Positions 1 to 6,745 are shown, counted from the stretch's first letter. The stretch: DNA of 7,735 bases from Prevotellaceae bacterium (GCA_031278135.1 JAITKY010000081.1:1-7735), one strand, 5' to 3'. Notes: generated by a model from the letters alone, not told the origin. Numbers and translations: made by a program.

Positions 1-2
1 AA

Positions 3-131
3 ACAAAACCGAAAATATATGAGTATTTTATGCAACTGAAAAACAATGGAATATCATACCGAGAGGCGTTGCAGTATTGTGGAATTGATTTTCCGGACAG
101 TATCAATAAACAGTTGAAATTTGAAATTTGA
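3..131 (+). CDS. 3' end of an unrecognised protein (partial)
   Basis: An open frame enters from the left edge and runs for 42 codons to a TGA at 129-131. The visible tail contains YEYFMQLKNNGISYREALQY followed by CGIDFPDSINKQLKFEI. It reads like a real, mixed-composition protein end with a predicted helix and no low complexity, and no other frame here is open for as long. I do not recognise the family. It lies on the same strand as the next gene, 119 bp upstream of it. Because the next gene has its own promoter-like site, the two need not form an operon. A relaxase, primase or other mobile-element protein is possible from context, but nothing seen here proves it. Confidence 0.5.
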   Translation, partial: TKPKIYEYFMQLKNNGISYREALQYCGIDFPDSINKQLKFEI

Positions 132-160
132 TTATGGTCATTTTCTACTCTTTTTTCCTC
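132..160. repeat. Short imperfect copy of the mobC 3' end
   Basis: TTATGGTC (132-139) and TACTCTTTTTTCCTC (146-160) recur in the same order and orientation at 2053-2060 and 2070-2084. The spacers are 6 and 9 bp. At the second site this sequence is the 3' end of the mobC pseudogene, where the minus strand reads RKKE-stop. The minus strand at 146-160 also reads RKKE-stop. The two sites flank the ATPase gene 251-1903. Part of the match is a T run, so chance or convergence is possible. Confidence 0.4.
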
Positions 161-196
161 GATTTTGAAGTCCGGAAACTGTTGTCAGGAAATAAT

Positions 197-229
197 TTTG
201 CAACATTTGCCGAAATTATTGTACTTTTG
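197..229 (+). promoter_or_regulatory. Bacteroidetes-type (primary sigma) promoter
   Basis: TTTG at 197-200 is followed after 21 bp by TACTTTTG at 222-229. This matches the Bacteroides consensus of a -33 TTTG and a -7 TAnnTTTG at all conserved positions. Transcription would start near 236, about 15 nt before the ATG at 251. The site lies inside the longer open frame that begins at 128, so it supports 251 as the true start. Confidence 0.6.
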
Positions 230-250
230 CAGTCCAATAATGTGAATATT

Positions 251-1903
251 ATGACAGAACAGGAATTGAACAAAATACTGTCGGATGCGATTGCGCTTCC
301 TGCCGAAAACGAAATCATCGAATTTAAGGAAGCAAAGGAGAGTTATGACTTCGGCAAAATCGGCAAATACTTTTCGGCATTGAGCAATGAAGCCAATCTG
401 AAAGGCAAATCTTGTGCGTGGCTTATTTTCGGAGTTAATAAGCATCATATCATCATCGGAAGCAATTACCGCCCAAACCGTAAAGACTTGGACAGTCTGA
501 AAAAAGAAATCGCTGATAAAACAACCAACAATATTTCGTTTCTGGAAATATATGAGTTGCATAAGCCTGAAGGACGGGTGATAATGTTTCAGATACCTGC
601 TGCGCCACAGGGTATTCCGGTGGCTTTTGAAGGTTATTATCATGGACGTTCCAATGAAAGTCTTGTTGCGTTGAATATTGAAAAAATAGAGCGGATACGT
701 AACCAGGTAATAGGCAAGGATTGGTCAAAGAATATCGTGCCGGATGCTACTATTGATGATTTGGATAAAGAGGCGATTATGAAAGCACGGGAACAATACA
801 AGTTGAAACACCCTGATTTGATTAATGATGTGAATAACTGGGATGATGTTACTTTTTTGAATAAAGCCAAAGTAACGCTGAACGGTCAGATAACTAATAC
901 GGCAATATTGCTTTTGGGAAAAAACGAAGCAAGTCCGTTGATTTCTCCGGCGATTGCACAAATAACATGGGTATTGAAAGATGCGCCCGACGGGTACGAA
1001 CATTTTTTCACGCCGTTTATTCTGACTGTAAGCAAAACGCTTGACTGTATTCGCAATTTGCGATACAGTTATATGGTTAATGATAATTCGTTGTTTCCAA
1101 AGGAAGTAACACGTTATGATAAATGGGTAATCAGAGAATTACTCCAAAATTGTGTGGCGCATCAGGATTATAGCAAGAGCCGACGGATTATAGTTTTGGA
1201 ATATAACGACAAACTCATTTTTCAAAATGCAGGCGGATTTATTCCGGATTCGGTTGAAGAAGTTATTCTATACAATGGACCTCAGGATTATTACCGCAAT
1301 CCGTTTTTGGCGGCAGCAATGGTAAATTTGAATATGATTGAAACAGTCGGAAATGGAATAAAAAAAATTTTCACTATTCAAAAAGAACGTCTTTTTCCTA
1401 TGCCGACTTATGATATATCGGACGAAACACATACAAAAGTAACTGTGCATGGCGAATTAATAGACGAAAATTACACAGACATACTGAATAATAACCCGGA
1501 CTTACCTTTGGAAGATGTGATTGCATTAGATAAAGTGCAGAAAAAAATGCTGTTAAACGAAATAGAAATACAGCGTTTACGCAATTTAAAACTTGTAGTT
1601 GGATATGATACGGAACTTCAAATTATTGCAGATAATTATCCAACTTTATCATATCAGGATTACAAGCAAATGATATTGGATTTTATCACACGGAAAGGCT
1701 CTGCAACAAGAGAAGATATTGTAAATTTGATAATGCCAACTTTGTCACCTGCTATTCCGGTAGAAAAACGACAAAGGAAAATATCGAATATAACAGCAAA
1801 GCTGGCTTACAATGATAAAAGAATAAAAAATATTTCAAATTCAACAAAATCATCCGTTTGGGTACTTGAGAATAAAGACACAAAAAATAGTAGTAAGAAA
1901 TAA
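251..1903 (+). CDS. AlbA_2 (Schlafen-type) / GHKL ATP-binding protein
   Basis: This is a predicted cytoplasmic nucleic-acid-binding ATPase or regulator of 550 aa, the COG2865-like family once called 'putative transcriptional regulator'. Residues about 15-145 form an AlbA_2 domain (EIIEFKEAK at 21-29, WLIFGVNKH at 57-65, GYYHGRSNESL at 128-138). Residues about 290-400 form a HATPase_c_4 domain: RELLQNCVAHQDY at 295-307 is the N-box-like helix, followed by NAGGF at 326-330 and the glycine motif TVGNGIKKI at 365-373. A winged-helix-like region (about 466-540) ends the protein. The frame is open back to 128, but the hydrophobic extension lacks family character and contains the promoter at 197-229, so I chose the ATG at 251. 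Relatives occur beside mobile and defence genes, and their exact role is mostly unknown. Length is normal, and the stop overlaps a 20-bp tandem duplication. Confidence 0.88.
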   Translation: MTEQELNKILSDAIALPAENEIIEFKEAKESYDFGKIGKYFSALSNEANLKGKSCAWLIFGVNKHHIIIGSNYRPNRKDLDSLKKEIADKTTNNISFLEIYELHKPEGRVIMFQIPAAPQGIPVAFEGYYHGRSNESLVALNIEKIERIRNQVIGKDWSKNIVPDATIDDLDKEAIMKAREQYKLKHPDLINDVNNWDDVTFLNKAKVTLNGQITNTAILLLGKNEASPLISPAIAQITWVLKDAPDGYEHFFTPFILTVSKTLDCIRNLRYSYMVNDNSLFPKEVTRYDKWVIRELLQNCVAHQDYSKSRRIIVLEYNDKLIFQNAGGFIPDSVEEVILYNGPQDYYRNPFLAAAMVNLNMIETVGNGIKKIFTIQKERLFPMPTYDISDETHTKVTVHGELIDENYTDILNNNPDLPLEDVIALDKVQKKMLLNEIEIQRLRNLKLVVGYDTELQIIADNYPTLSYQDYKQMILDFITRKGSATREDIVNLIMPTLSPAIPVEKRQRKISNITAKLAYNDKRIKNISNSTKSSVWVLENKDTKNSSKK

Positions 1904-1921
1904 AAAATAGTAGTAAGAAAT
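1882..1921 (+). repeat. Perfect 20-bp tandem duplication across a stop codon
   Basis: The unit AAAAAATAGTAGTAAGAAAT occurs twice back to back (1882-1901 and 1902-1921). The first unit encodes the last residues NSSKK of the ATPase, and the TAA stop (1901-1903) is formed at the junction. With a single unit the gene would end in TAG after the same residue, so the duplication leaves the protein unchanged. It is probably replication slippage. Confidence 0.95.
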
Positions 1922-1980
1922 AGCACCCTGTCGCTATAATTATTGACAATAAAACAGCTATTATACAGCGCATTATATAT

Positions 1981-2012
1981 GTAGTAAGAAAAAAGAATAA
2001 AGTAGCAAGAAA
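1981..2012 (+). repeat. Diverged pair of the same repeat core
   Basis: GTAGTAAGAAA at 1981-1991 and GTAGCAAGAAA at 2002-2012 repeat the core seen at 1890-1900 and 1910-1920. The spacing within this pair is 21 bp, against 20 bp in the upstream pair. This suggests an older duplication of the same tail that has since drifted. The rest of 1922-2068 shows no gene and no convincing terminator. Confidence 0.6.
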
Positions 2013-2068
2013 AACATCCTCCGTTTCTAAAAAATCAGAGAAGGTTTATTATTTATGGTCTTTCTCAC

Positions 2069-2640
2069 TTACTCTTTTTTCCTCAAATGCTGCAATTCCG
2101 GATCATTTTCGATTCGACCAAGTTCATCAGCGACAATCTGTTTGACATCCGATTTGATTTGATTGTAGTTGCGCTCTCTATTTCGGAGAGCATATTGTCC
2201 GTACCGTTTTCATCTCGAAAATCCACGATTTCGGGGATTTTTTTGTACGCTTTCGTTTCACGGGCGACGGCGGCGTTATCGACCACGATTTCAGCGTGAA
2301 AGATTTTTTGTTCTATCCGTTCGTCGAAGTTGTCGGACACTGAACCTACAAACATGCCTTGTGTGAGGTTGGAAATTTTGGAAGCCGGAATCAGAGAATC
2401 CAACTGTGTGGAAATGGATGTGGATGTATCCTGCCGGTTAATCGTCATCGACTGCCGCTTCTGCAATACTTTTCCGAAACGTTCGGAAAGGTTTTTTGCC
2501 GATTCGCCGACCACCTGACCGGAAAATATATTCCCCACCGTAATCGCGGTTCAACTGCGAAACGTCCTGAAAACCCAGACAAACAGCAACTTTATTGCTT
2601 CGGACTGTTGCTATCAGGTTATCAAATGCTGCAACCTTTT
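2069..2640 (-). pseudogene. mobC: mobC/TraG-type coupling protein, decayed 3' fragment
   Basis: This is a remnant of a conjugative DNA-transfer coupling ATPase (VirD4/TraG superfamily, Bacteroides MobC type). Such proteins hand relaxosome DNA to the mating channel. One frame carries LIATVRSNKVAVCLGFQD and SQLNRDYG (about 2627-2541). A second frame then carries GNIFSGQVVGESAKNLSERF through MLSEIE (2540 to about 2180). The ancestral end RKKE-stop (2069-2083) is in a third frame. Damage, judged against the intact copy at 7235-7735, includes a 32-bp deletion at 2540/2541 bounded by CCGT microhomology and a third CT unit at 2174-2179 where the intact copy has two. The nucleotide-binding N-terminal part, including Walker A and B, is missing. 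The 5' truncation point lies around 2625-2640 and abuts the end of the DUF4249 gene. No functional product is expected. Confidence 0.88.
2070..2540. repeat. Left copy of long direct repeat (mobC 3' region)
   Basis: This aligns with 7236-7704 in the same orientation. The offset is 5166 bp up to the CT indel and 5164 bp after it. From 2073 to 2264 there is one substitution (2130) plus the 2-bp indel. From 2265 to 2540 I count 29 substitutions, so identity drops abruptly from about 99% to about 89%. The repeats bracket the whole envelope operon. Confidence 0.93.
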
Positions 2641-3572
2641 TCCGCCACCAATTTCTCTTTTTCGGTAACGTTGTAAATACCCAGTATACCGTATCCACCC
2701 TGCATATTGGTATAAATTTTAACAGGTTCATAAAATATGTCGCCTGTCGCCATACCCGACGCCAGTTCCTGCGAATGCAGATTTTGATACAGTTTTTCCG
2801 AAAGCGTATGTATTTCTACTTTTATATATTGCCTTACATAATCTGCATCAGGATTTTCCGCATAATTGTCATATTGAATATACACATTTAACGTATATTC
2901 TTTTCCCTGAAACAGTTCATCGGTAAAAATTCGGTAAAAATTGGGCGATTTCCCTCCCTCGTCCTTTTCCGTCAAACTCTGGAACAGCATTTCATCCTCA
3001 ATAAAAATCTTACTAAAACTCCAGTATTCAAGCGGTTCCTGAAAGGAAGGATGTATCATGTCTGCTTTGCTTTTTACGATTATCCGGTAAAAATTTCGTT
3101 CGCCGGGACTGTCTTTTAACGTTACATACAGCCGCAGATATGAACGGCCGTCTTTTTTAAACCATGAGGTTTCGATATTTTTTATTTCCGCTGTATCAGG
3201 CACATTGTCATAACCTTTTACTGTCCCATGCTTTTGAGTATGAGCCGACAGTTCGACTTTGTCGCCGACGTTCAAGTTTGCAACAACTTTGTAATAAGTG
3301 TGTATGCCGACGACAGTATCCAGACACAACTGATTACATTCTTCACCGTTGATATTCAAATGAATTTCGGGATTTTCGACAATGCCGGGTTCCTGACTGG
3401 AGTAATCAAAAACACTTTCGGAAATTTTTATCAGGCTGGTATCCGATTGAGTATTGATAATCGAATTAACGACTATTTTGGGAGACGGTTCTTTCCCGCT
3501 GAAATCAACATTTTTTTCGCATCCTGACAAGAGTATTATGCTTATAATCAATATTATTTGAACATTTTTCAT
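2622..3572 (-). CDS. DUF4249-family lipoprotein
   Basis: This is a 316-aa predicted lipoprotein of the envelope. The N-terminus is a lipoprotein signal ending in LLSGC, with the lipidated Cys at residue 18. The body matches the Bacteroidetes DUF4249 family: PKIVVNSIINTQ at 31-42, RNFYRIIVKS at 159-168, TDELFQGKEYTLNV at 217-230 and the terminal GGYGILGIYN at 292-301. Its ATG lies 4 bp after the receptor stop, with AAGG close upstream, so it is translated from the same mRNA. DUF4249 genes are commonly paired with TonB-dependent receptors carrying a carboxypeptidase-like N-domain. A surface partner role is inferred, and no substrate is known. The 3' end abuts the mobC fragment and the TGA overlaps mobC-derived sequence, so the last few residues (about AEKGCSI) may come from the junction. 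Confidence 0.88.
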   Translation of the reverse strand: MKNVQIILIISIILLSGCEKNVDFSGKEPSPKIVVNSIINTQSDTSLIKISESVFDYSSQEPGIVENPEIHLNINGEECNQLCLDTVVGIHTYYKVVANLNVGDKVELSAHTQKHGTVKGYDNVPDTAEIKNIETSWFKKDGRSYLRLYVTLKDSPGERNFYRIIVKSKADMIHPSFQEPLEYWSFSKIFIEDEMLFQSLTEKDEGGKSPNFYRIFTDELFQGKEYTLNVYIQYDNYAENPDADYVRQYIKVEIHTLSEKLYQNLHSQELASGMATGDIFYEPVKIYTNMQGGYGILGIYNVTEKEKLVAEKGCSI

Positions 3573-3576
3573 AACC

Positions 3577-5976
3577 TTAAAAATGATATGTGTATGACAG
3601 GGACGGTATTAGAGGGAACAGAGTAATTTGCTTTAACCTGTGAGTATAAACAACTTCGCCATCCGGTTTTTTGTGCATGTCGCTTTCGAGAATTAATTTG
3701 TATGGATTCATCCGGTTGTAAACATTGTAAACGCTTAAATTGAGCATGGAATATCTGTTTTTTTTCTTTCTGAATGTATAATTGATGCTCATATCCATAC
3801 GGTGATAATCTGACAGTTGATAATTATTTCTGTGATCCAGTTCCAGCAAATTGTCAATCTGACGATTTGCCAGATCATCCGTGTCGGGGACGTGGGGACT
3901 GACATGAGTCATCAAAGGCAGCGTAATCCGGTTACCCGAATGATATGTCCAAATAGCCGTAAAATCAAACTTTTCGTTCAGTTTGTAATTGAGCAGCAAA
4001 TTGATTACATGACGTCGGTCGTATTTTGCCGGAAACCATTCGCCGAAATTTATTCCGTCAAATTTGCGTTCCGATTTTGACAGAGTATAAGATGCTGTTC
4101 CGGTGATTCGACCTTTTCGTTTTTCCAGTGAAAATTCCATCCCGTAAGCCCTGCCTGTTCCCGCTTCTACTTTGTTCTCCCAGCCTGCCGAAACGCCTGC
4201 GTAATTGATTCCATCCCTGTATTCTATCACATTACTCATATCTTTATAATATGTCTCCATTGACAGAAAAATGGATTTGGACAATTCGTATAACATGCCC
4301 AGAGAATATTGATTGGATTGCATGGGTTTTATCCTGCCGGTTACGGGAACCCACAAATCTGTCTGTAAAATAATGGAGTTACTTGAAAGTAAATGAACGT
4401 ATTGCTGCATAAGCGAATATCCGGTTTGTAGCGATATTTTGTCTGTTAAAAGAAAACGTAACGACATGCGCGGATCAATAGCCGTATAGTTCGTCCCGTC
4501 CACACTAAACAGTGAAAAACGCAATCCCGCATTCAACCGTATTTTTTCCGAAATATCCCAGTCGTCTTCAGCGTAAAGCGCCAACTCGTTTGAGTAAGTG
4601 TGTTTCGGAGTGTTATCTGCTACGATTAGCGTATCGCTCTGTGATTTGAGAGATATGACTTCAGGATTGAAATTGTGCCGCGTAAATGCTGTTCCGAATT
4701 TCATATTATGTCCAGATGACAGAAAATATTCAAAATCACCGGAAACGGAATAATCTTTTATGCCAGAAGAAAACAGAAAATTTCGATACGCCTTCTGTAT
4801 TCCCACCGAATCGTTTCCGTTTGTATATTCATCATCGGTAACGACTCTATAATGATATTGATTGTAAGTCAGCGTACTTTTGAAGAAAAGATTTGGCAAA
4901 AGTATTCTGCTTAATTTTCCGGAAACTATTGTATTTCCCCAGTCCCATTGTTCCGTAGATGAATTATGACCGGTTTCTTTATCCCTTATTTCAGCCGTCG
5001 CTTGTTTCAATTTATCATTTCCGTTGTAAGCGCTTAAATATACGTATGTTTTATCATTAATTTTATGATGGACTTTTGCATTAAGGTCGTGAAAGAAAAA
5101 ATTAGCTTTACTTTCCGAATTATCCTTGATAAACCATTTGTTCGCCGCATCTACCAACAAATCCATATAAGTCCTTCGTGCTGAAAAGGTAAACGATGTT
5201 TTATCTTTCACAATCGGTCCTTCTATATTGAATTTTAATGTAGGTAAACCAATAGAAGCCGAGCCGGAAAACATGTCTTTGTTTCCGTCTTTAGTTGTGA
5301 TGTCTATAACGGACGAAAGACGTCCTCCGAATCGAGCCGGAAAGTTTGATTTATACAGAGTTACTTTCTTTAATGCATCGGTATTGAAAACAGAGAGGAA
5401 TCCAAAAACATGGTTGGCATTGTAAACAGGGATACCGTCCAAAAGAATTAAATTCTGGTCGGGACTGCCACCGCGAACCGACAGGTCGCTTTTTCCTTCG
5501 GTAGTGTGCTGTACGCCCGACACAAATTGCAACGATTTCATCAAATCAGCTTCACCAAGTAAAGCAGGTGTATTTTTTATCTGTTGCACAGACATGTCGA
5601 TTATGCCTAAACGCATATCTTTTAGCTTGGTATCATTAGTTATCACTACTTCGCCCAATTCTTCCGAAACAGGAATCAAATACACTTGAATGAGGGTATC
5701 TTTCAGCAAATCAATGCTTATTTCCATGTTTGCATAACCAAGGGAAGAACAGCGAACTGTTCCTTTCCCCCTTGGCAATGTCAAACTGTAAAATCCATAA
5801 TCATTTGTAGTACAACCCTTTTTGTGTTCCGTTTCATAAATGTTACTTCCAATCAGAACTTCTTTCGTTTTCGCATCGCGTATATATCCGCTAACAGTAT
5901 AATTTTGTGCAGATAACGAAACAGCGAAGCAAAAGGATAAAATAAACCCGATTATTTCCGGTATTTCACATCTCAT
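3577..5976 (-). CDS. TonB-dependent receptor with carboxypeptidase-like regulatory domain
   Basis: This is an outer-membrane active transporter of 799 aa, energised by TonB-ExbB-ExbD. Residues 1-24 are a signal peptide (hydrophobic core ending SLSAQ). Residues about 25-110 form a carboxypeptidase-D-regulatory-like domain (VSGYIRDAKTKEVLIGSNIY, then NDYGFYSL). EELGEVVITND follows as a linker or TonB-box-like region. The plug at about 125-230 has SVRGGSPDQNLILLDGIPVY near 166-185 and PARFGGRLSSVIDI. The remainder is the beta barrel, ending in aromatic SLSYTYHF. Length is normal and intact. I prefer the ATG at 5976, 11 nt after the BACON stop and preceded by GGGAAA, over a TTG at 5991 that would overlap that stop. 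The order BACON, receptor, DUF4249 with tight spacing indicates an operon. The substrate is unknown, and the DUF4249 partner in place of SusD argues against a classic starch-type Sus system. Confidence 0.93.
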   Translation of the reverse strand: MRCEIPEIIGFILSFCFAVSLSAQNYTVSGYIRDAKTKEVLIGSNIYETEHKKGCTTNDYGFYSLTLPRGKGTVRCSSLGYANMEISIDLLKDTLIQVYLIPVSEELGEVVITNDTKLKDMRLGIIDMSVQQIKNTPALLGEADLMKSLQFVSGVQHTTEGKSDLSVRGGSPDQNLILLDGIPVYNANHVFGFLSVFNTDALKKVTLYKSNFPARFGGRLSSVIDITTKDGNKDMFSGSASIGLPTLKFNIEGPIVKDKTSFTFSARRTYMDLLVDAANKWFIKDNSESKANFFFHDLNAKVHHKINDKTYVYLSAYNGNDKLKQATAEIRDKETGHNSSTEQWDWGNTIVSGKLSRILLPNLFFKSTLTYNQYHYRVVTDDEYTNGNDSVGIQKAYRNFLFSSGIKDYSVSGDFEYFLSSGHNMKFGTAFTRHNFNPEVISLKSQSDTLIVADNTPKHTYSNELALYAEDDWDISEKIRLNAGLRFSLFSVDGTNYTAIDPRMSLRFLLTDKISLQTGYSLMQQYVHLLSSNSIILQTDLWVPVTGRIKPMQSNQYSLGMLYELSKSIFLSMETYYKDMSNVIEYRDGINYAGVSAGWENKVEAGTGRAYGMEFSLEKRKGRITGTASYTLSKSERKFDGINFGEWFPAKYDRRHVINLLLNYKLNEKFDFTAIWTYHSGNRITLPLMTHVSPHVPDTDDLANRQIDNLLELDHRNNYQLSDYHRMDMSINYTFRKKKNRYSMLNLSVYNVYNRMNPYKLILESDMHKKPDGEVVYTHRLKQITLFPLIPSLSYTYHF

Positions 5977-5987
5977 ACGTTTCCCGC

Positions 5988-6398
5988 TCAATCTGCTGGC
6001 GCAATAGCTTTCAGTTTAACAATAACCTGACTGTTTTCTGCAACCACTTTTAAAGCAACATTGTAATTTTCAGTTAATTCATTCGTCAATGTTACCGTCA
6101 CTTTAGTGTTTCCCTTCCCTGAAGCAGGTTCAACGGTGAAATCCTTAACACTGGCTATATTGGGACCGTAATATTCTTCCAGCCCGGTCGCTTCCAAATG
6201 CCATTCGCCGGTGTAGGAAACAGTAAAATCTCTGCTTTCACCTTTCTGTATAAAAGTCAGTTCCGACTGATCAATTTCTATCTCGTCAACTTTTACTTTT
6301 TCGGGATCTCCGTCTTTTTTGCTGCAAGCTGTCAGAATGAAACATAAGACAATCATGATCATTAATCCTCCTGATAATAAATAATGTATTTTTTTCAT
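5988..6398 (-). CDS. Small BACON-domain lipoprotein
   Basis: This is a 136-aa predicted envelope lipoprotein. The signal peptide ends in the lipobox LTAC, with Cys25, followed by SKKDGDP. Residues about 38-132 form one Ig-like BACON domain: IDQSELTFIQKGESRDFTVS, then GEWHLEATG, then the typical PASGKGNTKVTVTLT near 92-106. BACON domains often accompany glycan-active or mucin-binding proteins in Bacteroidetes, but here the domain stands alone with no enzyme. It may be a surface ligand-binding accessory to the receptor (inference). It is the first gene after the hairpin at 6435-6467 and its stop lies 11 nt before the receptor ATG, so the two are co-transcribed. No separate promoter of the TAnnTTTG type is visible in the short gap at 6399-6434, so transcription may come from upstream through the hairpin. 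Confidence 0.8.
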   Translation of the reverse strand: MKKIHYLLSGGLMIMIVLCFILTACSKKDGDPEKVKVDEIEIDQSELTFIQKGESRDFTVSYTGEWHLEATGLEEYYGPNIASVKDFTVEPASGKGNTKVTVTLTNELTENYNVALKVVAENSQVIVKLKAIAPAD

Positions 6399-6434
6399 AA
6401 TTCTATTATTTTATAAATTAATTAAAGAAGTAAA

Positions 6435-6467
6435 ATAAGCAGAGGAAATTTTATTTCCTCTGCTTAT
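6435..6467 (-). terminator. 15-bp stem, 3-nt loop terminator or attenuator
   Basis: ATAAGCAGAGGAAAT (6435-6449) and its exact reverse complement (6453-6467) enclose a TTT loop. Read on the minus strand the stem is followed by TTTACTTCTTT, a U-rich tail; on the plus strand no T run follows. It fits an intrinsic terminator for minus-strand transcription. The upstream arm holds the last codons of the 43-aa gene and the stop codon is in the loop region, so translation would compete with folding. Full termination would separate that gene from BACON and the receptor. Confidence 0.8.
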
Positions 6468-6582
6468 ACCGCCATTCATCTATCGTTAATAACTCTGTTT
6501 CTCTTGTTTCTGTCAAATTGTCTGTACAGTTGAACAATAAAACACTACAAACAATAACACTTAAATTAAAAAATTTTTTCAT
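6451..6582 (-). CDS. Tiny lipoprotein-like peptide, possible leader gene
   Basis: A 43-codon frame starts with MKKFFNLSVIVCSVLLFNC, a lipoprotein-like signal with Cys19, although the FNC lipobox is not canonical. It continues with a charged, polar tail ending in LLTIDEWRYKQRK. I do not recognise the family. The frame is open back to 6660, but I chose the ATG at 6582 because it begins a clean Lys-Lys-hydrophobic signal peptide and leaves the promoter candidate at 6631-6647 upstream. No Shine-Dalgarno is seen, which is common in AT-rich Bacteroidetes genes. The stop codon falls in the loop of the hairpin and the gene precedes BACON and the receptor on the same strand. It could be a small surface lipoprotein, a leader controlling the hairpin, or a truncated gene. 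Confidence 0.55.
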   Translation of the reverse strand: MKKFFNLSVIVCSVLLFNCTDNLTETRETELLTIDEWRYKQRK

Positions 6583-6630
6583 TAAAATTAAAAAATTACG
6601 TTTAAAAATTATAATAGTTATAATATTATC

Positions 6631-6647
6631 TACAAAAACCGTGCCAC
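6631..6647 (-). promoter_or_regulatory. Candidate sigma-54 (-24/-12) promoter
   Basis: On the minus strand 6647 to 6631 reads GTGGCACGGTTTTTGTA. Against the RpoN consensus YTGGCACGRNNNTTGCW it mismatches only at the first base and at the C of the -12 GC (here GT). GG and GT have the required 10-bp separation. The predicted start is near 6620, giving a 38-nt leader before the ATG at 6582. An alternative for the primary sigma is TTTG (6636-6633) plus TAATTTTT 21 bp later, which matches 7 of 8 bases in the -7 element. Confidence 0.45.
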
Positions 6648-6745
6648 ATTTTTGTAACATTATGCCGATTTTTCAGTATTTATTTTGATTTGTATTCGAT
6701 CAACACATAGTTAGGTTGAGTAAATTTTATCAATAGCAGAATGAT

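Noticed and set aside
128..250. Upstream extension of the ATPase frame giving a 591-aa protein
   Set aside because: The extra 41 residues are hydrophobic and unlike the family, and the region contains a full-match Bacteroidetes promoter. The ATG at 251 fits better.
1943..1967. TTGACA ... TATACA as an E. coli-like promoter
   Set aside because: The spacer is only 13 bp, this is not the usual Bacteroidetes promoter form, and no gene follows on that strand.
2017..2050. Terminator between the ATPase gene and the mobC remnant
   Set aside because: The CCTCCGTTTCT / AGAGAAGG pairing is interrupted by mismatches and too weak to call.
2083..2538. A separate 151-aa minus-strand gene
   Set aside because: It is the middle of a frame-shifted mobC; its end is out of frame compared with the intact copy and its start lies at a deletion junction.
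5977..5991. TTG start for the receptor at 5991
   Set aside because: The ATG at 5976 has GGGAAA upstream and starts directly before the signal peptide.
6583..6660. Longer 69-aa version of the small lipoprotein
   Set aside because: It would place the sigma-54-like promoter inside the gene and bury the signal peptide behind 26 atypical residues.
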